A DNA stretch of 62,638 nucleotides, taken from positions 1-62,638 of the forward strand of contig OMVA01000005.1 in NCBI GenBank assembly GCA_900314445.1, given 5' to 3'. This document shows, one piece after another, positions 8,955-16,678 of this stretch (its first letter is position 1; each line of letters begins with the position of its first letter). The notes beneath the pieces were generated by a model, which was not told where the DNA came from, did no database searches, and worked only from the letters and a program-made list of their open reading frames with translations. This DNA is from an uncultured Lachnospiraceae bacterium. GTDB taxonomy: Bacteria; Bacillota; Clostridia; Lachnospirales; Lachnospiraceae. The position numbers and the translations under genes are program-made.

Positions 8955-9211
8955 CTATCTACTTCAGAAATCATAAACTCATAAACAGACCTTAGCGTGG
9001 TTCCTTTAATAGATAGTTTTTTACGGATTAGCTCTTTGTAATTATCAAGCTTGCTCGGCTTATCGTGATGTGTTGGCTTACCAGTATATCCGTCGTAATA
9101 CTTTTTGATGGTCCGTCTGTCAACACCGTATTGCCGGGATAGCTCTGAAAAGTTAGGTTTAGAATCAGTCAATTTAAGGATTCTCAACTGAGTTAGCAAC
9201 TTGTTATCCAT
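8955..9211 (-). pseudogene. istA: Truncated IS21-family transposase IstA
   Basis: The minus-strand frame starts at ATG 9211, preceded by GGAGGTGAT, and encodes MDNKLLTQLRILKLTDSKPN and then a helix-turn-helix (SELSRQYGVDRRTIKKYYDG), the N-terminal DNA-binding region of IS21-type IstA. Similarity ends near residue 85. The open frame continues to 8645, but its tail simply reads through the lipoprotein remnant and terminators. The DDE catalytic domain and the istB helper are absent, so this is an inactive end fragment. The element end lies to the right (see the 9253-9290 repeats). Confidence 0.7.
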
Positions 9212-9252
9212 GAAGATCACCTCCATGGGTAGCATAACATGATGCTTAATTT

Positions 9253-9290
9253 TGTACATTTTTATATTCCACTAAATGTACATTTTTATA
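9253..9290. repeat. Two direct repeats, probable IS21-type terminal repeats
   Basis: TGTACATTTTTATA occurs at 9253-9266 and again at 9277-9290, 24 bp apart, just upstream of the istA start. IS21 elements carry multiple short terminal repeats at their ends, so these probably mark the surviving end of the truncated element. Confidence 0.5.
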
Positions 9291-9385
9291 GTAACATTTA
9301 CAAAAGCCTAGAAAAGAAAGATATTATAATTATATTCCTATTGAAAATTAAAGAAAATATACAACAAAAAAGAAAGGAAAAAAAA

Positions 9386-9679
9386 ATGACAGATAAAGAT
9401 TTAATTAGTTGCATAGAAGTATTCAACAAAGTAGTAAAACTAAATAAATTGTTATATGGTTTATTTGAAACAAAAGGAGAATACCCATTCCAAGAGGAAT
9501 ATAATTGTCAAGGAATTTTGTATGATTTGATAATATTCAATACAATATTCCCAAATGGACAAGAAGAATTTCCATTTGAAGAAGGTGAACGTATGTGTGA
9601 CGAGTTTGCAGAAATAATGTTCAATGATATTTTATCAGCTGAGCATAAATTAACTCTTATAAAACAAATAAAGAAATAA
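9386..9679 (+). CDS. Small orphan protein of unknown function
   Basis: The protein has 97 residues, starting at ATG 9386 behind GAAAGGA. The longer upstream-open frame from 9239 would run through the IS end and has no ribosome site. It is acidic and aromatic-rich (many Glu, Phe and Ile), with no signal peptide or membrane helix. I do not recognise a family. It is much more AT-rich than the core genes, lies between an IS21 remnant and a recombinase, and has its own terminator, which together suggest recent acquisition. A small immunity or accessory protein is possible, but nothing in the sequence shows it. Confidence 0.55.
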   Translation: MTDKDLISCIEVFNKVVKLNKLLYGLFETKGEYPFQEEYNCQGILYDLIIFNTIFPNGQEEFPFEEGERMCDEFAEIMFNDILSAEHKLTLIKQIKK

Positions 9680-9705
9680 AAGAGGGACACCCCCTCTTTT
9701 ATTTT
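9678..9705 (+). terminator. Terminator after the orphan gene
   Basis: AAAAGAGGG and CCCTCTTTT form a stem overlapping the stop codon, followed by ATTTT. The stem is A-rich on the left and could act in both directions. Confidence 0.75.
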
Positions 9706-9931
9706 AAAATTTAATAATATTATTAATGTAAAGATAAGAATAAAATGAAATATAAAACAATAATCTAGTTAACATAAAAATCTAATTTTGTTCATTATTA
9801 TATAGATTAGTCATTTTCATCTTTTTTGGTCTCACTCTGAGTTTTGTTCATTATTTCTTGATTTTTCAAAAAATTTTTTTTTGGTTTTCATTTTGTCTTC
9901 TGAATTAAATTTCTCAGCGATAGAGGCGTCT

Positions 9932-10987
9932 TTAGATCCTCCTCTCACGTAAAGTTACAATATTTCTAGCAGCTCGTTTCTTTTGTTCATCCATAGCTGC
10001 ATAGTGTTTTTTCGTAGTATTTACATCTTTATGTCCCAGAACATCCGCCACAAGGTAAATATCACCTGTTTCCTGGTATAATTCCGTACCATATGTGGAA
10101 CGCAGTTTATGAGGTGTAATATGTTTTAAGGGAGTAGTAATCTGGGCATATTTTTTCACCAAATTTTCCATAGCTCTTACAGAAATACGTCTGTTTTGAG
10201 AGGATAAAAACAAGGCATTTTCATGGCCTTCCTTGGTAACAACCTTGGTTCGTTCTTTCAAATAGTCCTTTAAATAGGCCTCAGCTTCATCAGAAAAGAA
10301 TACAAAGGCCTCATTTCCGCCTTTTCGAATGACTTTTATACGATCATTTTCAAAATCCACATCATTTATATTGAGTCCAACCAATTCGGAAACACGAATA
10401 CCCGTACTCAACATCAAAGTCATAATAGCCAGGTCCCTTGTAGCTGATTTTTCGTGGAATTTTTGCTGTCTGGCAGTTAATTTAGAGCCAAATTCTACAT
10501 TATCCAGATAATCGGCAACCTCATTTGCCTCCATACGAATAATGGCTTTTTCGCGGATTTTAGGCATTTTAACCTTGGTTGTGACGTTTTCCTTGATCAT
10601 GTCATTATTATATAAATAAGCAAAGAAAACACGTAAAGCACAGAGTTTACGTTTCTTAGATCGGGCATCATTGGTATATTCCCGGCCATCCCGAGTATAA
10701 AGGGACAAATAGTCCATATATTCATCAAAATCCATGGCAGTTAAGTTATTTAGATCGTCAAATGAGATTTGCGCCAAAGTTTTACCTTTTAATGTAGGAT
10801 TTGAACTAAGTAAAAACTCAAAAAAGTACTTAATATCATAAGCATAACCAGTACGAGTTCTAGGCTGCGTAGTTTGCTCAATATTACGCATAAATAACTT
10901 AACATATGGTGGAAGTTCGTTCAGAATGTTTCTGAGACGTAAAATTTGACTTTTAGCAAGTTCTTTGCTGTAAGATTCATCACTCAT
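9932..10987 (-). CDS. XerC/XerD-like tyrosine recombinase
   Basis: The protein has 351 residues from ATG 10987 (GAGG seven bp upstream); the upstream in-frame ATG at 10999 has no ribosome site. An N-terminal SAM-like core-binding domain (~30-140) precedes the catalytic domain, which has the full RKHRHY set: Arg198 (STGIRVSEL), Lys222 (RKGG), His293 and Arg296 (HKLRSTYGT), His319 (GHKDVN) and nucleophile Tyr329. It could be the chromosomal XerD that resolves dimers at dif, or the integrase of a lost element, given the IS remnants and orphan gene beside it. No dif site or att repeat was identified, so its target is unknown. Confidence 0.85.
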   Translation of the reverse strand: MSDESYSKELAKSQILRLRNILNELPPYVKLFMRNIEQTTQPRTRTGYAYDIKYFFEFLLSSNPTLKGKTLAQISFDDLNNLTAMDFDEYMDYLSLYTRDGREYTNDARSKKRKLCALRVFFAYLYNNDMIKENVTTKVKMPKIREKAIIRMEANEVADYLDNVEFGSKLTARQQKFHEKSATRDLAIMTLMLSTGIRVSELVGLNINDVDFENDRIKVIRKGGNEAFVFFSDEAEAYLKDYLKERTKVVTKEGHENALFLSSQNRRISVRAMENLVKKYAQITTPLKHITPHKLRSTYGTELYQETGDIYLVADVLGHKDVNTTKKHYAAMDEQKKRAARNIVTLRERRI

Positions 10988-11122
10988 AAAATACCTCATA
11001 ATAAATACAAATTCTCAGAAGATAAGACAAATGATTTGCACATAAATCTCTAAAGAAAATAAGAATAGCTTAAATTAATATAAAAGTAAGCAATAGCCTG
11101 GAATAAATATTTTATTCATGAG

Positions 11123-11179
11123 TTATCCACATAGGCCATTTCAGTTATCCACAGGACTAAGCACTACTCTCGTGGATAA
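11123..11179. promoter_or_regulatory. Cluster of three DnaA-box-like sites in a 577-bp AT-rich gap
   Basis: Two perfect TTATCCACA boxes lie at 11123-11131 and 11145-11153, 22 bp apart. A reversed TTATCCACG lies at 11171-11179. They are in the non-coding gap 10988-11564 upstream of the recombinase. The rest of the gap is extremely AT-rich, including tandem ATTTATTT-like runs around 11399-11430. No dnaA, dnaN or rpmH is in the window, so this is not obviously oriC. I see no gene in the gap. Confidence 0.5.
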
Positions 11180-11480
11180 TTTAGTGTAATTTATTCGCAA
11201 AACTATGGTTTCACGCATAAATAGATATAAGAGAATACTACTTCTTTTTCCTATAAAAGTCAATGTTTTTCACAGATTCTGGGACTTTTTCAGGTATTTT
11301 AAGTGTGCATTTATGCGCATATTAATTATTCAACATTTATGCAGAGATGGTTTTGTATATTCTACGTATATTTAATGATTCACGTGTATATTATTCGTGT
11401 TATTTATTTATCTATTTATTTATTTATTAATTCGTATATTCTGGTATTTTATTAATATTTTTCTAATTAACTTCATATTT

Positions 11481-11499
11481 GCCAAGTTCATTTGCATGG
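11481..11499 (-). repeat. Copy of dispersed TGCAAATGARYTTGGC intergenic motif
   Basis: On the minus strand this reads CATGCAAATGAACTTGGC, the same core as the copies at 34813 and 56215. It lies just beyond the RluD terminator. Confidence 0.55.
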
Positions 11500-11501
11500 A
11501 A

Positions 11502-11548
11502 ATAAAAATACCCATAAAAAACGTTATTAATCACATTTTCTATGGGTA
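11502..11548 (-). terminator. Terminator of the aroB-lspA-rluD operon
   Basis: On the minus strand TACCCATAGAAAA pairs with TTTTTTATGGGTA (one mismatch) and is followed by TTTTTATTT, 17 bp after the RluD stop. Confidence 0.8.
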
Positions 11549-11564
11549 AATGACTGTTCTAAAA

Positions 11565-12491
11565 CTATGAAAGCAAATTTAAAATCTTGGTGAAGTAATC
11601 AGGCAATGGACTATTAAATTCCACATACTCTCCTGTTCTAGGATGTATAAAGCCCAGGGTTCCTGCATGCAGCATCTGACCATTTAATGTATAAGGACAC
11701 TTAGCTGGTCCATATACTGGATCCCCTAAAAGTGGATGTCCAATGGATGCCATATGAACTCTGATTTGATGTGTTCTGCCTGTCTCTAGTTTGCACTGGA
11801 TTTCAGTAAAATTATTATGTAAACTCTGCTTAATTTCGTAATGTGTTACAGCATGTCTGCCATCTTCATCAATGCACATTTTTTTGCGGTCATTTTTTGA
11901 TCTGGCTATAGGTTTTGAAATCGTTCCTGACTCTTCATTGAAATGATTATATACAATAGCAGTATATATACGATTAATGGAATGCACCGCAAACTGCTCC
12001 GCAAGGTCTTTATGCGCAAAGTCATTCTTACAAATAACAAGAAGTCCACTGGTATCCTTATCAATACGGTGAACGATTCCTGGTCTCATAACGCCATTGA
12101 TAGATGACAGAGAATCCCCGCAGTGATACATAAGAGCATTTACCAGGGTTCCTGTGTAATTGCCAGGAGCTGGATGTACTACCATTCCCTGAGGTTTATT
12201 TACCACAATCAGATCATCATCTTCGTAGACGATTTCCAGAGGAATATTCTCTGCTAGTATCTCCAGTTTCACTGGTTCAGGAATGATTACAGAAACCTCA
12301 TCTCCAGTCTTTAATTTAACTGAAGCTTTCTTGATTTCTTTTTGATTCAGCAATATCATATCTTTTTCAATCAGACTTTTTAAGTATGAGCGAGACTGAT
12401 CTGGCATATGTTCCGCAATGAATTTATCAATGCGACAACCTGCCTCATCATCTTCAACGATATAAAATTTCTTTTCCTGTAATTCTTCCAT
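11565..12491 (-). CDS. rluD: RluD-type 23S rRNA pseudouridine synthase
   Basis: The 308 residues comprise an N-terminal S4 RNA-binding domain (~10-75, RIDKFIAEHMPDQSRSYLKS) and a RluA-family catalytic domain with NKPQGMVVHPAPGN and HRIDKDTSGLLV, whose Asp is the nucleophile; RTHQIRVHMA lies further on. Family members isomerise specific uridines in 23S rRNA. The ATG has no close Shine-Dalgarno (only CAGGAA about 18 bp away), so the start is less certain. It is last in the aroB-lspA-rluD set, 90 bp after lspA, and is followed by a terminator. The lspA-rluD pairing is typical of Firmicutes. Confidence 0.9.
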   Translation of the reverse strand: MEELQEKKFYIVEDDEAGCRIDKFIAEHMPDQSRSYLKSLIEKDMILLNQKEIKKASVKLKTGDEVSVIIPEPVKLEILAENIPLEIVYEDDDLIVVNKPQGMVVHPAPGNYTGTLVNALMYHCGDSLSSINGVMRPGIVHRIDKDTSGLLVICKNDFAHKDLAEQFAVHSINRIYTAIVYNHFNEESGTISKPIARSKNDRKKMCIDEDGRHAVTHYEIKQSLHNNFTEIQCKLETGRTHQIRVHMASIGHPLLGDPVYGPAKCPYTLNGQMLHAGTLGFIHPRTGEYVEFNSPLPDYFTKILNLLS

Positions 12492-12581
12492 ATAATCTAA
12501 ATTTATTATTCCTGATTTTTCTAATTATCTTAATCTATCTAAACTTTTAGTATTTTAAATTTATCTGGACTTCCAGCATTT

Positions 12582-13151
12582 TTAATTATCCTGACTCTTC
12601 TTTTCTTTCTTATCCTTATATGTACCGTCCTCTAAGAGAACTTTTTCTCCAATAACTACATCAAAGTCATCCCCTGTGTAATAAAAAATCATCAGAATAA
12701 CCAGGAGAATAACTGGTAGGGTAACGAAAATATCAGCCACATTAAAGATTGGGAAATTGATTACCTTTGCATAGAGGAAATCCGTTACATGTCCCAGACG
12801 AACTCTGTCAATTAAATTTCCAATGGCTCCGCCCACAATCATAATCATGCAATAGCGAATGGCTCTATATCTCTTCTGGAAGGCAATATTCTTAAATACA
12901 TATGTTAAAAGTAAAAATACAATGACTGTAATCACAAGTAACAGAGGGATTCTATCTGCAAAAAGTCCCCAGGCTGTTCCTGTATTCCAGATATGATAGA
13001 TAACGAAATAATCGCCAATTACATCGATTTCATCCACATATGGAGTCATATTTTGAATGACTACGTATTTACTATACTGGTCCGCCAGAACAATAAGTCC
13101 AATGCTTACCAGGGCTAAAATAATACTTAAAATTTTTTTCTGCTTTGACAT
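12582..13151 (-). CDS. lspA: Prolipoprotein signal peptidase (signal peptidase II)
   Basis: This 189-residue membrane aspartyl protease removes signal peptides from diacylglyceryl-modified prolipoproteins. Four hydrophobic segments are visible, with the catalytic motifs GAIGNLIDRV (Asp115) and FNVADIFV (Asp140). The C-terminus carries an extra ~35-residue Lys/Asp-rich cytoplasmic tail compared with the usual ~160 residues. An AAGGAAG site precedes the ATG. Several lipoproteins in or near the window (for example 56377) would be substrates. Confidence 0.95.
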   Translation of the reverse strand: MSKQKKILSIILALVSIGLIVLADQYSKYVVIQNMTPYVDEIDVIGDYFVIYHIWNTGTAWGLFADRIPLLLVITVIVFLLLTYVFKNIAFQKRYRAIRYCMIMIVGGAIGNLIDRVRLGHVTDFLYAKVINFPIFNVADIFVTLPVILLVILMIFYYTGDDFDVVIGEKVLLEDGTYKDKKEKKSQDN

Positions 13152-13167
13152 GAAGTAAACTTCCTTT

Positions 13168-14283
13168 TTATTTATTCCAATCCTTCATATATGTTTCGAA
13201 GGCTTTTTTCATATCACTGTCATTAACGCTTGTATCAATAATTGCATCGCCAATCTCATTTAACAAAATGAATTTTAAAAGCTTTCCGTCGGCTTTCTTA
13301 TCATTCTTTGTCAGATTAATGATTCCATCGATATCGATGTCCTCTGGCAGCTTTGGTACCTGCATAAATTCACCAATATATTTGCAAATGGAATTGCAAG
13401 CGTCCTGGCTCAGGTATCCCTTATTGAATGAAATAATACTTGCAATGGTAGAACCAATGCTAACACATTCTCCATGGAGGCACTTAAAGTTCATGTACTT
13501 TTCAATGGCATGGCCTAATGTGTGACCAAAGTTTAGTTTTGCTCTCTCACCCTTTGTTTCTTTTGGATCGAACTCAACAACATTTTTCTTAACCAGGTCA
13601 GAGCGATAAATCATAGTCTGAATAGCTTCTGTATCCTTTGCCTGGATCAATTCCTTATTATTAAGCAAATATGTGAATAGGTCAGCATCCTTAATCAGGG
13701 CAGATTTCAAAACTTCACCCATTCCCGCATAATACTGTCTTTCATCAAGTGTAGTAAGTGTGTTTGTATTAATGTAAACCTGGCAAGGCATATGGAAGGC
13801 ACCAACCATATTCTTATAGGCATCAAAATCTACGCCTGTCTTACCACCAATACTAGAATCCACATCAGCAAGTAAGCTGGTTGGAATCTGAATAAACTTA
13901 ATTCCTCTTAAATATGTAGCTGCAGAAAATCCGCAAAGATCTCCTACAACACCGCCACCCAGAGCAATTAATAAGTCGTTTCGGTCAAAGTGATTTTCAA
14001 TTAGTTCCACATATAAATCATGAACGGTATTCAGATTTTTACTTGCTTCTCCCTCAGGGAAAACATACTGAGTAACCTTATTAAAGTATTCGGATGCCAT
14101 TGTATTTACATCCTCCATATAAAGGGATGCCACATGAGAATCTGAAACAATACAGCACTTGCGGCTAGTCTTGGCATTATATTCTTGGAAATAAATAGCT
14201 AAATCATCAAAATTATGGCGATATAAAATCTTATAGATTTCCTGTCCATTATCAGATACTGGTAAATTGTTTGGAATAGTCAT
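13168..14283 (-). CDS. aroB: 3-dehydroquinate synthase
   Basis: The 371-residue enzyme forms 3-dehydroquinate from DAHP, the second step of the shikimate pathway, using NAD and a divalent metal. Visible motifs are the NAD-binding GGGVVGDLCGFSAATYLRG region, PTSLLADVDSSIGGKTGVD, and the metal-binding part LNFGHTLGHAIE with HGECVSIG. AAGGTGA lies 7 bp before the ATG. It appears to head the aroB-lspA-rluD transcript, because a strong terminator separates it from divIVA upstream. No other aro genes are in the window. Confidence 0.95.
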   Translation of the reverse strand: MTIPNNLPVSDNGQEIYKILYRHNFDDLAIYFQEYNAKTSRKCCIVSDSHVASLYMEDVNTMASEYFNKVTQYVFPEGEASKNLNTVHDLYVELIENHFDRNDLLIALGGGVVGDLCGFSAATYLRGIKFIQIPTSLLADVDSSIGGKTGVDFDAYKNMVGAFHMPCQVYINTNTLTTLDERQYYAGMGEVLKSALIKDADLFTYLLNNKELIQAKDTEAIQTMIYRSDLVKKNVVEFDPKETKGERAKLNFGHTLGHAIEKYMNFKCLHGECVSIGSTIASIISFNKGYLSQDACNSICKYIGEFMQVPKLPEDIDIDGIINLTKNDKKADGKLLKFILLNEIGDAIIDTSVNDSDMKKAFETYMKDWNK

Positions 14284-14343
14284 GATGTCACCTTATACCT
14301 TAATCAAGCGAAACAATTAGTTGTCAAAATTATTTATGCGTAT

Positions 14344-14356
14344 CCCATTTGCAAGG
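14344..14356 (-). repeat. Partial copy of the dispersed TGCAAATG motif
   Basis: CCTTGCAAATGGG on the minus strand, in the aroB leader. A second CATTTGC follows 18 bp away (14366-14372) inside CGCATTTGCG. It is weaker than the other copies because it lacks the TTGGCG half. Confidence 0.35.
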
Positions 14357-14385
14357 AAAATTTCGCATTTGCGTTAAATTATAAC

Positions 14386-14419
14386 ATAAAAATGCAGGTA
14401 TTGAATGAACAATACCTGC
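14386..14419 (-). terminator. Terminator after divIVA
   Basis: A perfect 10-bp stem (GCAGGTATTG with CAATACCTGC) with a 6-nt loop and ATTTTTAT tail on the minus strand, directly after the DivIVA stop. It ends the long elongation/division transcript before aroB. Confidence 0.9.
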
Positions 14420-14425
14420 AAATTC

Positions 14426-15250
14426 TTAACGAAATTCAAATCCATCATCACCGAATGGATCACCATTCTTTTTACGCTCCTCTTCTTCTGCCTGTCTCTT
14501 TGTACGAAGAGGCGTTTTGTTTGTCTTAGCCTTTGGCGCTTCATCCTCAAAGAGAGATTCGCCATCTTCTCTAAGGGATTTGAAAGGATCAATTCCTTCC
14601 CCACCAAGTGTCTGTCCATATACATTGGATGAATTACTATCTGTGCCATTCTGACCAGCAACGCCTGCATCAGTCTTCAGCCCAGAACTATCACGCATTT
14701 GTGGATCTTCGCTGAAAGCACCAAAATCAAAAGATGCATCTCCATTGGATGAATCCATTGATCCAAAGTTTGAAAAGTCAAAACTTGTTGATTTCAAAAG
14801 ATTATCCTGATCAAAGTCATGAACCTCCAGATACTGGAACATATCCTTTGTCAGATTCACAAACTTTGTCTTGTACTCTGCATAAACTGCCTTGATATCT
14901 TCGTATTGGGCCTTCATTGACTCCAATGAATCCTTGGCATCACGTATAATATCTTCCGCACGGCTCTGTGCTTCTAATTCAATTGCTTTTGCTTGTTTTT
15001 CAGCATTTGATTTTTGTTCTTCTACGTTCTTCTCAGAAAGAAGAAGGTTCTTTTCCAGTGCGTCTTCTGTAGTTTTGTAATGCTGAACCGTATCCTTTAA
15101 TGTAATAACTTTTTCTTTCAGTTCTGCATTAGAACGGTACAATTCAGAATAACTGGCAGATACTTCGTCAAAAAAGGCATTAACATCCTTTTTATCGTAG
15201 CCTAAACCACCTTTGAATCTCTTCTGCTGAATATCAACTGGTGTTAACAT
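14426..15250 (-). CDS. divIVA: DivIVA-domain cell division/polarity protein
   Basis: The protein has 274 residues from ATG 15250 (GGGGGT upstream); the upstream TTG at 15265 is less likely. It opens with the DivIVA signature MLTPVDIQQKRFKGGLGYDK, where the basic/hydrophobic turn contacts curved membrane, and DVNAFFDEV. A long coiled coil runs from ~25 to ~140 (ELKEKVITLK and AKAIELEAQSRAEDI). The C-terminal half is an Asp/Ser/Asn-rich, low-complexity tail. DivIVA-type proteins mark poles and septa and organise division or wall synthesis. It sits next to sepF, as in many Firmicutes. Confidence 0.9.
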   Translation of the reverse strand: MLTPVDIQQKRFKGGLGYDKKDVNAFFDEVSASYSELYRSNAELKEKVITLKDTVQHYKTTEDALEKNLLLSEKNVEEQKSNAEKQAKAIELEAQSRAEDIIRDAKDSLESMKAQYEDIKAVYAEYKTKFVNLTKDMFQYLEVHDFDQDNLLKSTSFDFSNFGSMDSSNGDASFDFGAFSEDPQMRDSSGLKTDAGVAGQNGTDSNSSNVYGQTLGGEGIDPFKSLREDGESLFEDEAPKAKTNKTPLRTKRQAEEEERKKNGDPFGDDGFEFR

Positions 15251-15308
15251 TCGCGACCCCCACAAATGATAAATTACTAGTAATCTATATCCTACAACTT
15301 AGAAAATA

Positions 15309-15929
15309 TTAAAGCTGAGAAGAAATATTATTTAATAATTCGTCTCTTAAATCACCAGATACTTCAATGGAGTTAGGAACAGCAATAAAGATATTTCCAG
15401 AAATACCCTTAAGGCTACCCTGCATTCCATACACAGCACCACCGATGAAATCGATGATTCTCTGAGCAGAATCTAACTGTAAACCTTCCATGTTAATTAC
15501 AATGGCCTTACCAGATGCCAGAAAGTCTACAACTGTCTGGGCATCATCAAATTCCATTGGCTTAATAACATATACTTCATTAGCTGGAGGAACCACTGGA
15601 TAGCTATTTCTAACTTCTCTTGGACGGTCAAACTGAACAAGTTTGTCAGAATTTGTCTTAGCCTTCTTTGAGGCAAATGAGTTGCCCGCAGAATATGAAT
15701 AAGAAGAGCTTGCAGCTGGTTTTCTGCTAGGTGAAGGGGCTGGTGCTTGAGAAAGAACGCTTCTTTCAACAGCCTTATCTCTAGCTTTCTTTTCGGCCTT
15801 AGCCTGCTTTGCTGCTCTATAATCTACATCATCTTCGTCATCATCGAAGATATCGTCATCATCATCGTAATCGTCATCAACGTCATCGTTGCCGATCTTG
15901 AAAAAATCAAGCAAATTTCCCTTTGCCAT
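15309..15929 (-). CDS. sepF: Cell division protein SepF
   Basis: The 206 residues begin with a membrane-anchor-like N-terminus (MAKGNLLDFFKIG), followed by a very acidic Asp-rich linker (~15-36), a Ser/Lys-rich disordered region, and the SepF core (~120-200: VYVIKPMEFDDAQTVVDFLA, AQRIIDFIGGAVYGMQG, IFIAVP). SepF polymerises, binds the FtsZ C-terminus and tethers the Z ring to the membrane. AGGAGAG precedes the ATG. The neighbours yggS and divIVA match the classical ylm cluster, here without ylmG or ylmH. Confidence 0.93.
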   Translation of the reverse strand: MAKGNLLDFFKIGNDDVDDDYDDDDDIFDDDEDDVDYRAAKQAKAEKKARDKAVERSVLSQAPAPSPSRKPAASSSYSYSAGNSFASKKAKTNSDKLVQFDRPREVRNSYPVVPPANEVYVIKPMEFDDAQTVVDFLASGKAIVINMEGLQLDSAQRIIDFIGGAVYGMQGSLKGISGNIFIAVPNSIEVSGDLRDELLNNISSQL

Positions 15930-15944
15930 AGTTTGAGCTCTCCT

Positions 15945-16640
15945 CTATTTATTATAATTTCTGGCTCCGAAAATGGCTGTACCAACTCGAACCATTGTAG
16001 CTCCCTCTTCTATGGCAATTTTATAATCATTTGTCATTCCCATAGACAGAGCATTCATGGAAACATTATCTATGTTTTTAGATTTTATGTCAAGTGCAAG
16101 CTCCCGCATACCCTTGAAAATAGGGCGATTATGCTCAGGGTTTTCAACGAAAGGAGCAATTGTCATGAGTCCCTGAATATGAACTCGAGGACATAATTCT
16201 GCAATACTGCGAACCAACTCTTCCGTTTCTTCTTTTTTCACTCCAAACTTCGATTCTTCTTCTGCAAAGTTAACCTCGATTAAGATGTCCATATCAAGGT
16301 CATGCTTCTCACATTCCTTTTCAATTGTTTTAGCAAGATGTAAAGAATCAACAGCATGGATCATGCAGGCCTTATCAATGATGTATTTAACCTTGTTGGT
16401 CTGCAGATGTCCAATCTGATGTAAATGAACTGATTTTGGAAGCACTCCATACTTCTCAGTTAATTCCTGAGGATAATTTTCTCCAAAATCACGGACACCA
16501 ATATTTAATAATTCTTCCATATCAGATACAGGTTTGGTCTTACTAACAGCAATCAGAAGTACATCTTCTGGTGATCTGTTACAGCCTAAACATATATCAT
16601 CAATTTCTTTTCTAATTCTTTGATAATTTTCCTGAATCAT
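15945..16640 (-). CDS. YggS/PLPBP-family pyridoxal-phosphate homeostasis protein
   Basis: This 231-residue single-domain TIM-barrel PLP protein has the PLP Lys in LIAVSKTKPV, DFGENYPQEL, and the C-terminal phosphate-binding LSMGMTNDY and VRVGTAIFG. The family (YggS, YlmE, PROSC) has no known catalytic activity and buffers free PLP. It lies in the sepF/divIVA neighbourhood, as in most Firmicutes. AAAAGGG precedes the ATG, and 15 bp separate it from sepF. Confidence 0.92.
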   Translation of the reverse strand: MIQENYQRIRKEIDDICLGCNRSPEDVLLIAVSKTKPVSDMEELLNIGVRDFGENYPQELTEKYGVLPKSVHLHQIGHLQTNKVKYIIDKACMIHAVDSLHLAKTIEKECEKHDLDMDILIEVNFAEEESKFGVKKEETEELVRSIAELCPRVHIQGLMTIAPFVENPEHNRPIFKGMRELALDIKSKNIDNVSMNALSMGMTNDYKIAIEEGATMVRVGTAIFGARNYNK

Positions 16641-16678
16641 CTTACTTTACCCTTTTGTATTTGTAACTAAGCTATGAC

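Noticed and set aside
9239..9385. Longer start for the orphan gene
   Set aside because: It would begin inside the IS terminal repeats. The ATG at 9386 has a good ribosome site.
9786..9855. TTTTGTTCATTATT direct repeat at 9786 and 9842 as att sites
   Set aside because: Low-complexity AT-rich sequence, both copies on the same side of the recombinase. No integrated element lies between them.
11100..11560. Calling the DnaA-box region oriC
   Set aside because: dnaA, dnaN, rpmH and gyr genes are absent and only three boxes are clear.
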